Below, piece by piece: positions 8,731-17,507 of a DNA stretch of 64,000 bases; the first letter of the stretch is position 1; the number at the start of each line of letters is the position of its first letter. The position numbers and the translations under genes were made by a program. The notes under the pieces were generated by a model. The model saw only the letters and a program-made list of their open reading frames with translations. It did no database searches and was not told the origin of the DNA. This DNA comes from Hungatella sp. UBA3048 (lineage in GTDB: Bacteria > Bacillota > Clostridia > Lachnospirales > Lachnospiraceae): the NCBI GenBank assembly GCA_002367105.1, contig DFCS01000003.1, forward strand, positions 310,246 to 374,245. The letters run 5' to 3'.

Positions 8731-8994
8731 CTATTCGCCAAGACCCTCTTCAACAGCCTTGACCATGGTTGCCAGAGCTTCCTCCTCATCTGCTCCCTCA
8801 CAGACAAAAGTAATCTCATCCCCGCTTTTTACGCAGGCACCCAATACGCTAAGCACGCTTTTCGCATTGGCGGTGGTATTCTTAAATCGAAAACTCACCG
8901 AAGAATTAAAGTTCATGGCTTCCTTACAAAGAATCCCCGCCGGCCTTAGGTGCAGGCCGGTAGGATTCTTTATAACAACTTTAGCACTAACCAT
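8731..8994 (-). CDS. ptsH: phosphocarrier protein HPr
   Basis: An 87-residue HPr with catalytic His15 in GLHLRPAG and regulatory Ser46 in NAKSVLSVLGA, the residue phosphorylated by HPr kinase in Firmicutes for CcpA-linked carbon control. Leu16 replaces the more usual alanine after His15. It relays phosphate from EI to EIIA proteins. It lies 37 bases after cdaR and 34 before ptsI, so c-di-AMP genes and general PTS genes may share transcripts. The strong GGAGGGAGGG ribosome site suggests high expression. Compare the second, divergent HPr at 30375-30638. Confidence 0.96.
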   Translation of the reverse strand: MVSAKVVIKNPTGLHLRPAGILCKEAMNFNSSVSFRFKNTTANAKSVLSVLGACVKSGDEITFVCEGADEEEALATMVKAVEEGLGE

Positions 8995-9031
8995 ACTGAA
9001 TTCCCTCCCTCCATTCCTTCATCAAACGTTC

Positions 9032-10336
9032 TCATTGTGACTCAGGCACTTCCGCAGAAGTGGCTGTGGTACTTTCATCCGTTCCGGGGCCAGAATTCTT
9101 ATGGGCTACCGTCACATTGAAAGGTGTATAACCAACCACTTCAAATCCTCCTGAAACCTCAAATGTCACCATTCCGGGATGAGAACCAGCCTCCTGGTCC
9201 GTTACGTCAAGAACTGCATTCAAGTTTGCTTCCGTCAAGGCATCCAAATCTGCCCTCAGCCCTTTTACCGTAACATCAGAAGTTTCTTTATCAAAACTGT
9301 AATCGTAATCAGCTTCTGCACCCTTCTTATCCAGATTCTTCAGTTTTAAAGTGAGTACCCGGGTAGTCAATGGTTCTACCTTCAGCTTCACGGTTACATT
9401 CTTATAGTCATCCCCTGCAATAGAGGTGTTTGGCGGCAGATACTGGCTTAAATCCAGCTGAACCACCTTATCAGAGGTGGCGCCGTCAATATTCAGCTTA
9501 TCAGATGAAACAGATAAGCTGGTCAAGGAGGCAAGAAGGGAATTCGTACCTACCACCGGCACGGATTTGAAGTTGGATTCCAATCCAGTATACCGGTATC
9601 CTTTTGCCACATCTCCTGAAACCTCAAAGTTAATCGTAAGATTCTTTGCCTTAAGCACAGATACGGTATATTCGATCTCATGCCTGTTGACAGTCACCTT
9701 ATTTTCCAGTTCCGGCATCTTGTTGCCGTTGGCATCGTAAAAGACCGGATTAGCCACTCCCCTTACATCCGCATTGGCATTATCCACATCGATTTCAATT
9801 CCCATATGGTTGATCTGGCCGATCTGGGATTCGGGACCTTCCACTGTCACATAATCCGGAGAAAGGGTGATCATTCCCAGTTCATACCCGTCCTCCTGTT
9901 TTCCTTTGGTCTGAACCCGAAGATCAAACTTCTTGCGCTGAAGCTCTTCCGTTCTGATTCGCATCACCATCGGCTTGGCAGTAATGGTATCGCTCTTTAC
10001 AAGGTTTTCTTTATCTTTATTAATCTCCACTGTGATTGGAATGGCTCCGGTCACGTTATAGTCCTTTAAATCAACATATGCATGAAAGTCCGAAGCCCTC
10101 ACAAGGGAACGGTCTCTTGTTCTCACCTGATAACTGACTGTTACCGTATCCTTTCCCATATTTTCATAGGTTAAATTGGCAGCCTCCAGCACGTCCTCAT
10201 TGCGTGCCTCGACCGGAACTATCTGAGAATCGTCAATGATGGGATTGGAAATGTTGACAACAGCCATCCATACTGCAAAGGCAAGCACCAGAGACGAGAG
10301 CTTCAGTCCAAGATTATTTAACAGCTTTTCCTTCAT
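9032..10336 (-). CDS. cdaR: CdaR/YbbR-domain regulator of diadenylate cyclase
   Basis: A 434-residue protein with one N-terminal membrane segment (about residues 10-30, LKLSSLVLAFAVWMAVV) followed by several repeated extracytoplasmic YbbR domains and a low-complexity Thr/Ser/Glu tail. CdaR proteins bind the membrane cyclase CdaA and modulate c-di-AMP synthesis. The start overlaps the end of cdaA by 23 bases, which implies translational coupling. In many Firmicutes glmM follows cdaR; here ptsH and ptsI follow instead. The assignment is firm from the domain layout and the cdaA pairing. Confidence 0.93.
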   Translation of the reverse strand: MKEKLLNNLGLKLSSLVLAFAVWMAVVNISNPIIDDSQIVPVEARNEDVLEAANLTYENMGKDTVTVSYQVRTRDRSLVRASDFHAYVDLKDYNVTGAIPITVEINKDKENLVKSDTITAKPMVMRIRTEELQRKKFDLRVQTKGKQEDGYELGMITLSPDYVTVEGPESQIGQINHMGIEIDVDNANADVRGVANPVFYDANGNKMPELENKVTVNRHEIEYTVSVLKAKNLTINFEVSGDVAKGYRYTGLESNFKSVPVVGTNSLLASLTSLSVSSDKLNIDGATSDKVVQLDLSQYLPPNTSIAGDDYKNVTVKLKVEPLTTRVLTLKLKNLDKKGAEADYDYSFDKETSDVTVKGLRADLDALTEANLNAVLDVTDQEAGSHPGMVTFEVSGGFEVVGYTPFNVTVAHKNSGPGTDESTTATSAEVPESQ

Positions 10337-11195
10337 TCTTACGCCTTCCCTTCAAAATCCTGAATCTGCTTCCTTCCTCTTCCGCCTGTTTTACACCTGC
10401 AAGGACAGACCGGAGCATATCCGCATCCGCAATCTTTCTTAAGCCGCCTTCCAAAGCCACCGTCACACGCCCGGTTTCTTCCGAAACCACAATGGTAATG
10501 CTGTCGCTTACTTCACTGACACCTACTGCGGCCCTGTGTCTTGTGCCCAGTTCCTTGCTGATGCTCATATTATCGGACAGAGGCAGGTAGCAGGTAGCCG
10601 CTGCAACACGGTTTCCCCGTATTACCACCGCTCCGTCGTGAAGCGGTGTATTATGCTCAAAGATGTTGATAATAAGCTGGCTGCTCACAACTCCTCCCAC
10701 TTCTATTCCAGTTCGTTCGATCTCCTTTAAAGAGTCCCCCCGTTCGATTACCATGAGCGCTCCGGTCTTTACCTTTGCCATCTCAAAAGTAGCCTTTACC
10801 ACCTCGTTGATGGTTCTATCCGTAAAACGGGAATTATCCCTGCCGTCATCAAAGGTGAGAATTCCCGTAAAGGGATTCTTACTTCCTAACTGTTCCAGAG
10901 CCTTACGAAGCTCTGGCTGAAAGATTACAATCGCCATGGTCACAGCCGGCGTAGCAATTTTATTGAGAATCCAAAAAATATTATCCAGCCGGAATACATA
11001 TGCAAAGAGATAGAAAAGAAGGATAACAATAATTCCCTTTAATAATGTCCATGCTCTTGTATTCATGATCCAGGTCAGCAGTTCATACAGCAGAACGGCT
11101 ATGATAATAATTTCAACTAAGTTTGTTTTCGATATTCTGGGCAGGAACGATACCCAGGAGTACATTCCGTCTAAAAAATCTGCTATTGTCTCCAC
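10314..11195 (-). CDS. cdaA: membrane diadenylate cyclase CdaA
   Basis: A 293-residue protein with three N-terminal membrane segments (to about residue 95) and a DAC domain carrying the signature DGA (187-189) and RHR (219-221) motifs. It makes c-di-AMP from two ATP at the inner face of the membrane; the messenger controls potassium and osmolyte uptake and wall homeostasis in Firmicutes. It overlaps cdaR. The GTG at 11195 sits directly against its purine-rich site, so the spacing is poor; ATG at 11165 is another possible start, though it would cut the N-terminus. A palindromic repeat element fills the gap upstream. Confidence 0.95.
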   Translation of the reverse strand: METIADFLDGMYSWVSFLPRISKTNLVEIIIIAVLLYELLTWIMNTRAWTLLKGIIVILLFYLFAYVFRLDNIFWILNKIATPAVTMAIVIFQPELRKALEQLGSKNPFTGILTFDDGRDNSRFTDRTINEVVKATFEMAKVKTGALMVIERGDSLKEIERTGIEVGGVVSSQLIINIFEHNTPLHDGAVVIRGNRVAAATCYLPLSDNMSISKELGTRHRAAVGVSEVSDSITIVVSEETGRVTVALEGGLRKIADADMLRSVLAGVKQAEEEGSRFRILKGRRKNEGKAVK

Positions 11196-11220
11196 CTCCC
11201 TTTACTATTCCTTATTACCG

Positions 11221-11260
11221 CCCATGCTTTTGGGGCATAAAGGTATGCCCGTAGGGCGTT
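11221..11260. repeat. palindromic intergenic element, short copy
   Basis: The 40 bases between a membrane protein gene and cdaA match the two ends of a longer element at 38313-38394. Bases 11239-11260 match 38373-38394 at 21 of 22 positions, and GCCCATG with flanking T-rich sequence is also shared. Relative to the other copy, about 40 internal bases are missing. It contains a GCCC/GGGC-type hairpin. Both copies lie between co-directional genes, just past a stop codon. Confidence 0.7.
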
Positions 11261-11262
11261 TC

Positions 11263-12210
11263 CTACCTCTGCGGCCTTTGGAGCTTTCTGGTATTGATTT
11301 TCTGAACTTTTACGTCAGGTGCGCTGACTGTCAGCTTTGGAACTGCCTTGACGTAATAATAATAATCATCATCTTCAAATTGTACGTATTCTGTCCTGGA
11401 ATAATCCACTGCAAAAACAAAAAATGTATAAATTCCTGCAATTACGATGGAAAACAGGATTCCCACCAGGAGCCCGATAACCGATACCGATACATCTGCA
11501 ACGATATCTCCGACAAAAATTACACCAAGCTGTGCAATGGTACCTGCCACAATGGCAATGATCCAGGAATAATCCATGGATAAGCTCCGGGTAACTGCCA
11601 CTACCACAAGAGATAGGGCAAATGCCGTAACCATCACAAGCATCAGCTTATTAGACAGCAGGACCTTCATGAGCTGCATGAATTTAACGATTTCATCCAC
11701 CGACATATCGTTGGTCAGCACTCCTGCATTCTGCTTCACATATAAAAGCGTATAATAAATAAATACTCCGCAGCTTACCGGTATCACAGATATGACGCTC
11801 CCGGAAAGCCCTACGATCAAAGGGATCGCATAAGGGATCTTTAACAGGAAAAATACCGGGGTCAGCACCAGTAAATAACTGTCACCCGGCTGGAATCCGT
11901 AATAAAGAAGTCCTGCCACCACAATAAAAACAGCCATGACCAGAGTGATCTCAAGGGAAATTCCCGACAGATGGGCAAGCATAAAGCATGCCGCCAGAAA
12001 GGAGATGGCTCCATAGGGCAAAAAAGAGCAAACCAAAGCCAGTACTAATGGAATGTATGGCTCCGTTAGCTTTGTCATAAAGCCAATATTCTTATTCATC
12101 AGAGAAAACGCCAGGAGGCTGAATAGAAACTTGATCACAGGCGTTATATAAATCTCAAACCTGGCATAAAACTCTTTCAATCGTTCTTTAAAGACAAGAA
12201 GGCTCATCAT
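11263..12210 (-). CDS. conserved multi-pass membrane protein of unknown function
   Basis: A 315-residue protein with about eight membrane segments, then a hydrophilic C-terminal tail with an acidic and tyrosine cluster (FEDDDYYYYVKAVPK) and a basic end. I do not recognise a characterised family. It overlaps the next upstream gene by 4 bases (ATGA) and precedes cdaA, so the two membrane proteins, cdaA and cdaR probably form one transcription unit. The tail resembles a cytoplasmic interaction segment. A role tied to c-di-AMP or osmotic response is only a guess from location. Confidence 0.7.
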   Translation of the reverse strand: MMSLLVFKERLKEFYARFEIYITPVIKFLFSLLAFSLMNKNIGFMTKLTEPYIPLVLALVCSFLPYGAISFLAACFMLAHLSGISLEITLVMAVFIVVAGLLYYGFQPGDSYLLVLTPVFFLLKIPYAIPLIVGLSGSVISVIPVSCGVFIYYTLLYVKQNAGVLTNDMSVDEIVKFMQLMKVLLSNKLMLVMVTAFALSLVVVAVTRSLSMDYSWIIAIVAGTIAQLGVIFVGDIVADVSVSVIGLLVGILFSIVIAGIYTFFVFAVDYSRTEYVQFEDDDYYYYVKAVPKLTVSAPDVKVQKINTRKLQRPQR

Positions 12211-12635
12211 GATGTCCGTCCTCCCTTAGTTCGTTTTAAAGGTCTGGTATTTCCCTCATACCGCTTGTCCAGCCTCTTTAATTTAGCCAGATATACCTTT
12301 GTACCACGGCTGGCATATTCGTATCGCTTCATATATACAACAGCACTGATTCCCAGGTAAATGATCAGTCCAACGAGATAAATCAGTCCAATTCGCAGCC
12401 CGGCTGCCGTCAGGCCCTTTAACTCCATGGTATTCAGCAACTGTTCCATATCATATAATTCCCATAAAACCAGACATAAAACAAAGCTCAGGGTATAGCT
12501 GAAAAAAGAGCGGAACAGCTTACTGCTGATGTAATCACTTTTAAAGTACCGGTTGATGGGAAATATCCTTTTTCCTTCGTGTTTTTCAAACATTGCAAGG
12601 CTGGTCATGATCTTTATTTTCTCTTCACTAAGCAT
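12207..12635 (-). CDS. small conserved membrane protein of unknown function
   Basis: A 142-residue protein with two or three membrane segments in the middle (about residues 40-110) and basic ends, including KRTKGGRTS at the C-terminus. It is the first gene of the unit leading to cdaA. No known domain is evident. The stop overlaps the start of the next membrane protein gene (ATGA). GAGGGA precedes the ATG, and an extended -10 promoter lies 35-40 bases upstream. Confidence 0.65.
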   Translation of the reverse strand: MLSEEKIKIMTSLAMFEKHEGKRIFPINRYFKSDYISSKLFRSFFSYTLSFVLCLVLWELYDMEQLLNTMELKGLTAAGLRIGLIYLVGLIIYLGISAVVYMKRYEYASRGTKVYLAKLKRLDKRYEGNTRPLKRTKGGRTS

Positions 12636-12669
12636 ATAGTTCCCTCACTAAACCATAAGATATCACCCT

Positions 12670-12707
12670 ATTATATCATAGAACCGTTTACTTTGCGAGC
12701 CGTTTAC
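12670..12707 (-). promoter_or_regulatory. promoter of the membrane protein-cdaA unit, with direct repeats
   Basis: On the minus strand TATAAT (12675-12670) is preceded by TGA, an extended -10 box; the -35 box is weak. The octamer CCGTTTAC occurs twice on the plus strand, at 12684-12691 and 12700-12707, 16 bases apart, within and upstream of the spacer. It could be an activator or repressor site. Confidence 0.5.
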
Positions 12708-12795
12708 GGAATTTTTATTATTTTATATCTTTCCTGGTACTTCATGGATGATTCCGGCGGAGCCAGAAGACTGCGGGATGAAGCTGCTTTGAATG

Positions 12796-12826
12796 AAAGA
12801 GCGCAGCGAATGTGCTGCGCTCTTTT
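12796..12826 (-). terminator. terminator overlapping the permease stop codon
   Basis: A perfect 12-bp stem pairs 12796-12807 with 12814-12825 around a 6-base loop and overlaps the stop codon of the minus-strand permease gene. The T-run on the minus side is short, but no other terminator is seen before the next promoter. Confidence 0.6.
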
Positions 12827-14036
12827 ATTCATACCTCAGGGCGTCAATAGGATCTGCCTTTGCTGCCTTAGAAGCAGGATATATACCAAAAAACAAACCT
12901 ACCAGAGCCGAAAATCCCACAGCCACCAGGATGACCGTCGGCTTTATGACCACCTTCATGCCAAACAGCGCTCCTCCAGCCAGCACAAGCCCCCCGCCGA
13001 CCGCTATTCCCAGGATTCCTCCCAGAGCGGAAAGTATGGCGGATTCCGTCAAAAACTGGATCAAAACATCTCTTGTTTTAGCGCCTAAAGCCTTACGGAT
13101 CCCTATTTCCCTGGTCCGTTCTGTAACGGATACCAGCATGATGTTCATGATTCCGATCCCTCCAACTAATAGGGAGATGGCTGCGATTCCACCTACAGCA
13201 GCAGATAAGCCGCCCATTATGGTGTCCGCACTTCCCATTTCACTGGATACAGAATAGAAGGTGACATCCTCCTTGTTCCGGTTCTTGGTCTTTGCCAGAT
13301 AGGAGGTTAATATATCAGAAAAACCATTCATATCAGTTCCTTCTTTTGCATAGAGGCGCAGACCGTAAATGTTGTCATTGGGCCAGGTTAATAAGGAATC
13401 CGGTACATATCCGGACCTGGTAGCGTTGGTTCCCGCCATCATTGCCTCAAAGGGATTTAAGTCCTCTCTGTAGACTCCGACTACATTATAATCGTCCGTA
13501 TTGCCATAGATGGTGGTGCGGAAAGTCTTTCCCACTGCATTTTCCGTGCCAAAAAGCTCTTTTGCTCCCTTTGCCTCCAGTACAACATTGTTCTTTCTTC
13601 CTTTTACATCGGCTTCGTTTAGATTACGGCCATAGATAATATTGATCTTCTGGACCTGAGGGTAATTGGAAAAAATACCTTCAAACTGGTACTTGACTTT
13701 ATTGCGTCCAACAATGGCTTCTGCATTTGTTCTGGCATTGCTGTCAATGTAGCTGATTTCATCTCCGAACACTTCTTTCAGCCGGTCCATTTCATCAAGA
13801 GTAAAATAGTCGCTATCCCTCATGTCCCCGCCGTCCTTTGGCCAGACGTAGACATAGGCCAGGGTAACTCCCGCATTCTTATAGAGATCAGATACCATAA
13901 ACCGCATGGTATCACCAATGGATACGATGGCAATGACAGACCCAATGCCTATAATGATTCCAAGCATGGTCAGAAAGGACCGCATCTTGTTCGCCTTAAT
14001 GGCATGAATTGCCATACTCATATTTTCCAGCAGCAT
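12825..14036 (-). CDS. MacB/FtsX-type ABC transporter permease (second of a tandem pair)
   Basis: A 403-residue permease with one N-terminal membrane helix (about 20-40), a large extracytoplasmic MacB_PCD domain and three C-terminal helices; the conserved ERTREIGIRKALGAK lies just after the second helix. This is the type VII ABC layout, which drives efflux or mechanotransmission rather than plain transport. It closely resembles the neighbour at 14051-15259 (for example NKMRSFLTMLGIIIGIG is identical in both), so the pair arose by tandem duplication and may form a heterodimer. The ribosome site AGGAGGGG is strong. ATPase and adaptor genes lie upstream in the operon. Confidence 0.9.
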   Translation of the reverse strand: MLLENMSMAIHAIKANKMRSFLTMLGIIIGIGSVIAIVSIGDTMRFMVSDLYKNAGVTLAYVYVWPKDGGDMRDSDYFTLDEMDRLKEVFGDEISYIDSNARTNAEAIVGRNKVKYQFEGIFSNYPQVQKINIIYGRNLNEADVKGRKNNVVLEAKGAKELFGTENAVGKTFRTTIYGNTDDYNVVGVYREDLNPFEAMMAGTNATRSGYVPDSLLTWPNDNIYGLRLYAKEGTDMNGFSDILTSYLAKTKNRNKEDVTFYSVSSEMGSADTIMGGLSAAVGGIAAISLLVGGIGIMNIMLVSVTERTREIGIRKALGAKTRDVLIQFLTESAILSALGGILGIAVGGGLVLAGGALFGMKVVIKPTVILVAVGFSALVGLFFGIYPASKAAKADPIDALRYE

Positions 14037-14050
14037 GATGTTCTCCCCTC

Positions 14051-15259
14051 CTATTCATATCTTAACGCTTCAATGGGATCCTTTTTCGCTGCCTTGGAGG
14101 CCGGATAAAGACCAAAGAAAATACCCACAAGAGCCGAGAAACCAACAGCCATGACCACCACAGAGGGCCTGACGACCACTGTCATCTGAAAGGCGGCTCC
14201 CCCTGCTTTCACGAGACCTACTCCAAGAAAGATGCCGATAATCCCTCCGCAGGCCGACATAAAAGCTGATTCCGTTAAAAACTGGATCATAATGTCCCTT
14301 GTCTTTGCGCCCAGGGCCTTTCGGATCCCGATCTCCCTCGTCCGCTCTGTCACAGAAACCATCATAATATTCATAATTCCGATTCCGCCTACCAGCAAAG
14401 AGATGGCAGCAATTCCGCCTACCGCTCCCGCCATGGCGGAAAGACCGGTATCCACGCTCCCCATTTGATCTACCACTGACATGGTCCGGATCTCTGATTC
14501 CGGACGGCCCTTTAATTTTGCCACATAACGGGTGAGTTCTGCAAGGAATGCTTTCACATCCACGCCATCCCGGACATAAAAATTCAAGTCCTGAAAGTAA
14601 TCATTGGATTTTGTGAGAACCGTATATGGCAGAAATCCTGACTGCGTCTGCCCGTTTCCTAAAAGCATGGCCATCATGGGAGAAATATCCTTATGATAGA
14701 CTCCCACAACCATGTATTCCTGAGTGTCCTTATTTATGGTCATGCGGAAGGTTCTGCCCACGCAGTCGGCCGTACCGAACAGCTGCACAGCCCCCTTATC
14801 CTCCAGAACCACGTGATTTGCCGCTCCTTTTATGTCAGCCGTATTGAGGGCTCTGCCGTAAATAATATCCAGCGGCTGCACATCGGAATAATTAGAGTCA
14901 ATTCCCTGGAACTGATACTTTACCTTTCTGCGCCCATTGACGGCCTCCGCCTCGGTGTTTGCATCGCTGTCAATATACTGAATTTTATCCTGGTATACTT
15001 CCCTGACCCGATCCATCTCATCCCTGGTAAAATAATCCGACATGCGGAAATCTGTTACATCCCAGGATACCATGATAACGGCCCGGTTAAAGCCCACATC
15101 CTTATAGGCATCGGAAAACAGGTTTCTCATACTGTCACCCACAGATACAATAGCAATTACTGCTCCGATACCAATGATGATTCCCAGCATGGTTAAAAAG
15201 GACCTCATTTTATTGGATCGTATGGCGTGAAGCGCCATACTCATATTTTCTATCAGCAT
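14051..15259 (-). CDS. MacB/FtsX-type ABC transporter permease (first of a tandem pair)
   Basis: A 402-residue paralogue of the downstream permease, with the same N-terminal helix, extracytoplasmic domain and three C-terminal helices. Its ATG overlaps the ATPase stop codon by 7 bases, so translation is coupled. MacB itself fuses ATPase and permease in one chain; here they are separate, as in Gram-positive YknYZ-type systems, with two permease genes instead of one. Likely cargo is a peptide, antibiotic or lipid, but nothing in the sequence says which. Confidence 0.9.
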   Translation of the reverse strand: MLIENMSMALHAIRSNKMRSFLTMLGIIIGIGAVIAIVSVGDSMRNLFSDAYKDVGFNRAVIMVSWDVTDFRMSDYFTRDEMDRVREVYQDKIQYIDSDANTEAEAVNGRRKVKYQFQGIDSNYSDVQPLDIIYGRALNTADIKGAANHVVLEDKGAVQLFGTADCVGRTFRMTINKDTQEYMVVGVYHKDISPMMAMLLGNGQTQSGFLPYTVLTKSNDYFQDLNFYVRDGVDVKAFLAELTRYVAKLKGRPESEIRTMSVVDQMGSVDTGLSAMAGAVGGIAAISLLVGGIGIMNIMMVSVTERTREIGIRKALGAKTRDIMIQFLTESAFMSACGGIIGIFLGVGLVKAGGAAFQMTVVVRPSVVVMAVGFSALVGIFFGLYPASKAAKKDPIEALRYE

Positions 15260-16044
15260 GGCGCCCCCTCTTTCTCCGTTTTAGCAGCCTCCTCCTGTCC
15301 CTGACTTTGGGGAACATTGGGCAAATCGCTGACCAGCTGGCCATCCCGAAACCGTATGATACGCCCTGCAAATGCAGCAATATTCTCTTCATGGGTTACC
15401 AGCACCACAGTGGCACCTTCCCGGTGAAGCTGGGAGAACATTTCCATGATCTCTACAGAGGAAGCAGTATCCAGATTGCCCGTAGGTTCGTCAGCCATAA
15501 TGAGAGGCGGCTCATTGGCAAGGGCCCTGGCAATGGCTACTCTCTGCCGCTGTCCGCCGGATAGCTCATTGGGCATATGCTCATATCTTTTTCCAAGGCC
15601 CACCCGTTCCAAAAGCATTAAGGCACGTTCTTCCCTTGTTTTTTTTGAAATGTGGGCATAAGTCATGGGAAGCTCCACATTCTTTAAGGCAGAAGTCCTT
15701 GAAATTAAATTAAAGGACTGGAATACAAATCCTATCTTGCGGTTTCTGACCGCCGATAAGTCATCAGCAGAAAGTTCTGCCGTATCAATGCCGTCAAGAT
15801 AATAATGCCCCATGGTGGGCCGGTCCAGGCATCCTAAAATATTCATAAGTGTTGACTTTCCCGAGCCGGACTGTCCCATGATGGCTACAAATTCTCCTCG
15901 TTTAATGGTTAAGTTCACCCGCTTTAGACCCAGAACTTTAATGGATCCAGTGTCATAAACCTTCACCACATCCACCAGCTTTATCAAATCTTCCCGGACA
16001 TTCTCTGTTACGCAATCGGGAAGCTTATCTTTCTTTTTCCACAT
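15253..16044 (-). CDS. ABC transporter ATP-binding protein, MacB/LolD type
   Basis: A 263-residue ATPase with Walker A GQSGSGKST, signature LSGGQRQRVAIARAL, and Walker B with catalytic glutamate MADEPTGNLD. The sequence after the Walker A (LMNILGCLDRPTMG) is typical of the MacB/LolD/FtsE branch. It powers the two permeases encoded immediately downstream. The C-terminal 25 residues are hydrophilic and extend past the usual end. It lies 12 bases after the adaptor gene stop, within the same operon. Confidence 0.94.
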   Translation of the reverse strand: MWKKKDKLPDCVTENVREDLIKLVDVVKVYDTGSIKVLGLKRVNLTIKRGEFVAIMGQSGSGKSTLMNILGCLDRPTMGHYYLDGIDTAELSADDLSAVRNRKIGFVFQSFNLISRTSALKNVELPMTYAHISKKTREERALMLLERVGLGKRYEHMPNELSGGQRQRVAIARALANEPPLIMADEPTGNLDTASSVEIMEMFSQLHREGATVVLVTHEENIAAFAGRIIRFRDGQLVSDLPNVPQSQGQEEAAKTEKEGAPC

Positions 16045-16056
16045 ACTGCCTCCCCC

Positions 16057-17439
16057 TTACTGAACGGTTGGAATCACAGTTACTGTCATTCCTTCTGTAA
16101 GCATGGAGGACGGAGTATCGATTATCTGCATCCCTTCTGTTAAGGCCCCTTCTTCCTCTGGAATGACTTCCGCCTGGATGTCACTCTCTACCCCGGTTTT
16201 CACCGGAATGAATGATACGATGTTATCCTTTACGCAAGCGATCGCTATGCTGCCATCCGGCTGCTGGACAACAGCGGAAATCGGGACAACCCATACATTT
16301 TCCGCCTTTCGAAGCTCAATCTTCGCCTTGGCAGTAATACCCGCAATCAGCCGGGTGTTTTGATCAATGATCCGTATGGTGGTCGGGATGACTCTCTCTG
16401 TGGAACCACTTCCCTTCTCCTCGCCGGTTGGTGATATGGCGGTTACCTCACCTCTTGCGGTTTCACCGCTTAAAATATCGGCGCTGATCTCCACCGGCTG
16501 CCCGATGGCTACCTTTCCGATGGAATACTCGCTGACATTGATCTTCATCTCCAGTACATCCAGGTTGTTGATAATGAACATGGGCTTATCATCGTCGGTT
16601 TTATCCGCAAATCGGCCTACCTTGCAGTTAACTCTTACTACGGTTCCTGCAATGGGGCTGGTAACTTTGGTATTCGTAAGCGCTTCCTTCTTCTGTTGCA
16701 GTTCAAAGGCCTCTTTTTCGATCTGCAGGGCATAGGACTCATTTGCCACAGGTTTTCCGTTCTTTAACGTGTATGTACTTATTTCCCTCTGTGCGTCATT
16801 CATGGTATTAGAAGCAGTTTCAAGCTCCACCTGGGAAGCGCTTCCTCCCTGGTAAAGAGCCAGTGTCCGGTTATAATTGGCCTTGGCTGTCTCAAAATCC
16901 TGCTTTGCCTTTGCATATCCGTTCTCTGCTTCCAGCTGCTTATCCTGATAGGTGCTGACAGCCAGATCATAGGCGTTCTGGGCAATGTCCACTTCCTTTT
17001 TTGCGTCCTTGTCATCAAGCAATGCCAGAACCTGCCCTTTTTCAACCCTGTCCCCTTCCTTTACCGGAAGCTCCAGGATCTCCGCATGAAGATTGGATAC
17101 CACTTCCACGCTGTCCGTTCCCTGGACAGGGCCGCTGACTGACAGCATATCAACCACCTCTCCCTTGGCCAGTGGTGAAACAGTTACCGGTAATGCTCCG
17201 CCGCTGCTCCCTGCAAGAACTTTAAAGGCAATAAAAAAGGCCCCAATGGCCGCTGCTCCAATGGTTATGATCTTTCTCTTTTTGCTCCATTTTTTTCTTG
17301 AGCCTTTCTTTTTCTTCTTTTTGCCGTTATTTTCCTCTTCCATCAGGTTTTCTAACTCTTTATCAAAGGCCTCATCAGACATTTGCTCCATTTCTGCTGC
17401 TCCGTCTGTTTCTTCCATTTTGCTCTTAAATCTGTCCAT
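16057..17439 (-). CDS. MacA-like membrane fusion (HlyD) protein
   Basis: About 460 residues. An acidic cytoplasmic N-terminus and a lysine cluster (residues about 40-55) precede one membrane helix (IITIGAAAIGAFFIAFKVL). The extracellular part has barrel-sandwich/lipoyl halves (VEVVSNLHAEILELPVKEGD and later SPIAGTVVRV), a coiled-coil hairpin between them and a C-terminal beta domain. The role is to connect the permeases to the outside or to recognise cargo. An in-frame ATG at 17607 exists, but the ATG at 17439 has AGGAGGG 8 bases upstream, so the longer start is unlikely. It is the first gene of the adaptor-ATPase-permease-permease operon. Confidence 0.9.
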   Translation of the reverse strand: MDRFKSKMEETDGAAEMEQMSDEAFDKELENLMEEENNGKKKKKKGSRKKWSKKRKIITIGAAAIGAFFIAFKVLAGSSGGALPVTVSPLAKGEVVDMLSVSGPVQGTDSVEVVSNLHAEILELPVKEGDRVEKGQVLALLDDKDAKKEVDIAQNAYDLAVSTYQDKQLEAENGYAKAKQDFETAKANYNRTLALYQGGSASQVELETASNTMNDAQREISTYTLKNGKPVANESYALQIEKEAFELQQKKEALTNTKVTSPIAGTVVRVNCKVGRFADKTDDDKPMFIINNLDVLEMKINVSEYSIGKVAIGQPVEISADILSGETARGEVTAISPTGEEKGSGSTERVIPTTIRIIDQNTRLIAGITAKAKIELRKAENVWVVPISAVVQQPDGSIAIACVKDNIVSFIPVKTGVESDIQAEVIPEEEGALTEGMQIIDTPSSMLTEGMTVTVIPTVQ

Positions 17440-17478
17440 GCCCGTTTCCCTCCTGTGCTTGACACTTCTTTTTTCTTT

Positions 17479-17507
17479 ATTATAGCGGGCTGATATAACT
17501 TTTTTAA
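17479..17507 (-). promoter_or_regulatory. promoter of the MacAB-like operon
   Basis: On the minus strand TTAAAA (17507-17502), a 17-base spacer and TATAAT (17484-17479) lie about 40 bases upstream of the adaptor ATG at 17439. The position independently supports the shorter start of that gene. Confidence 0.6.
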
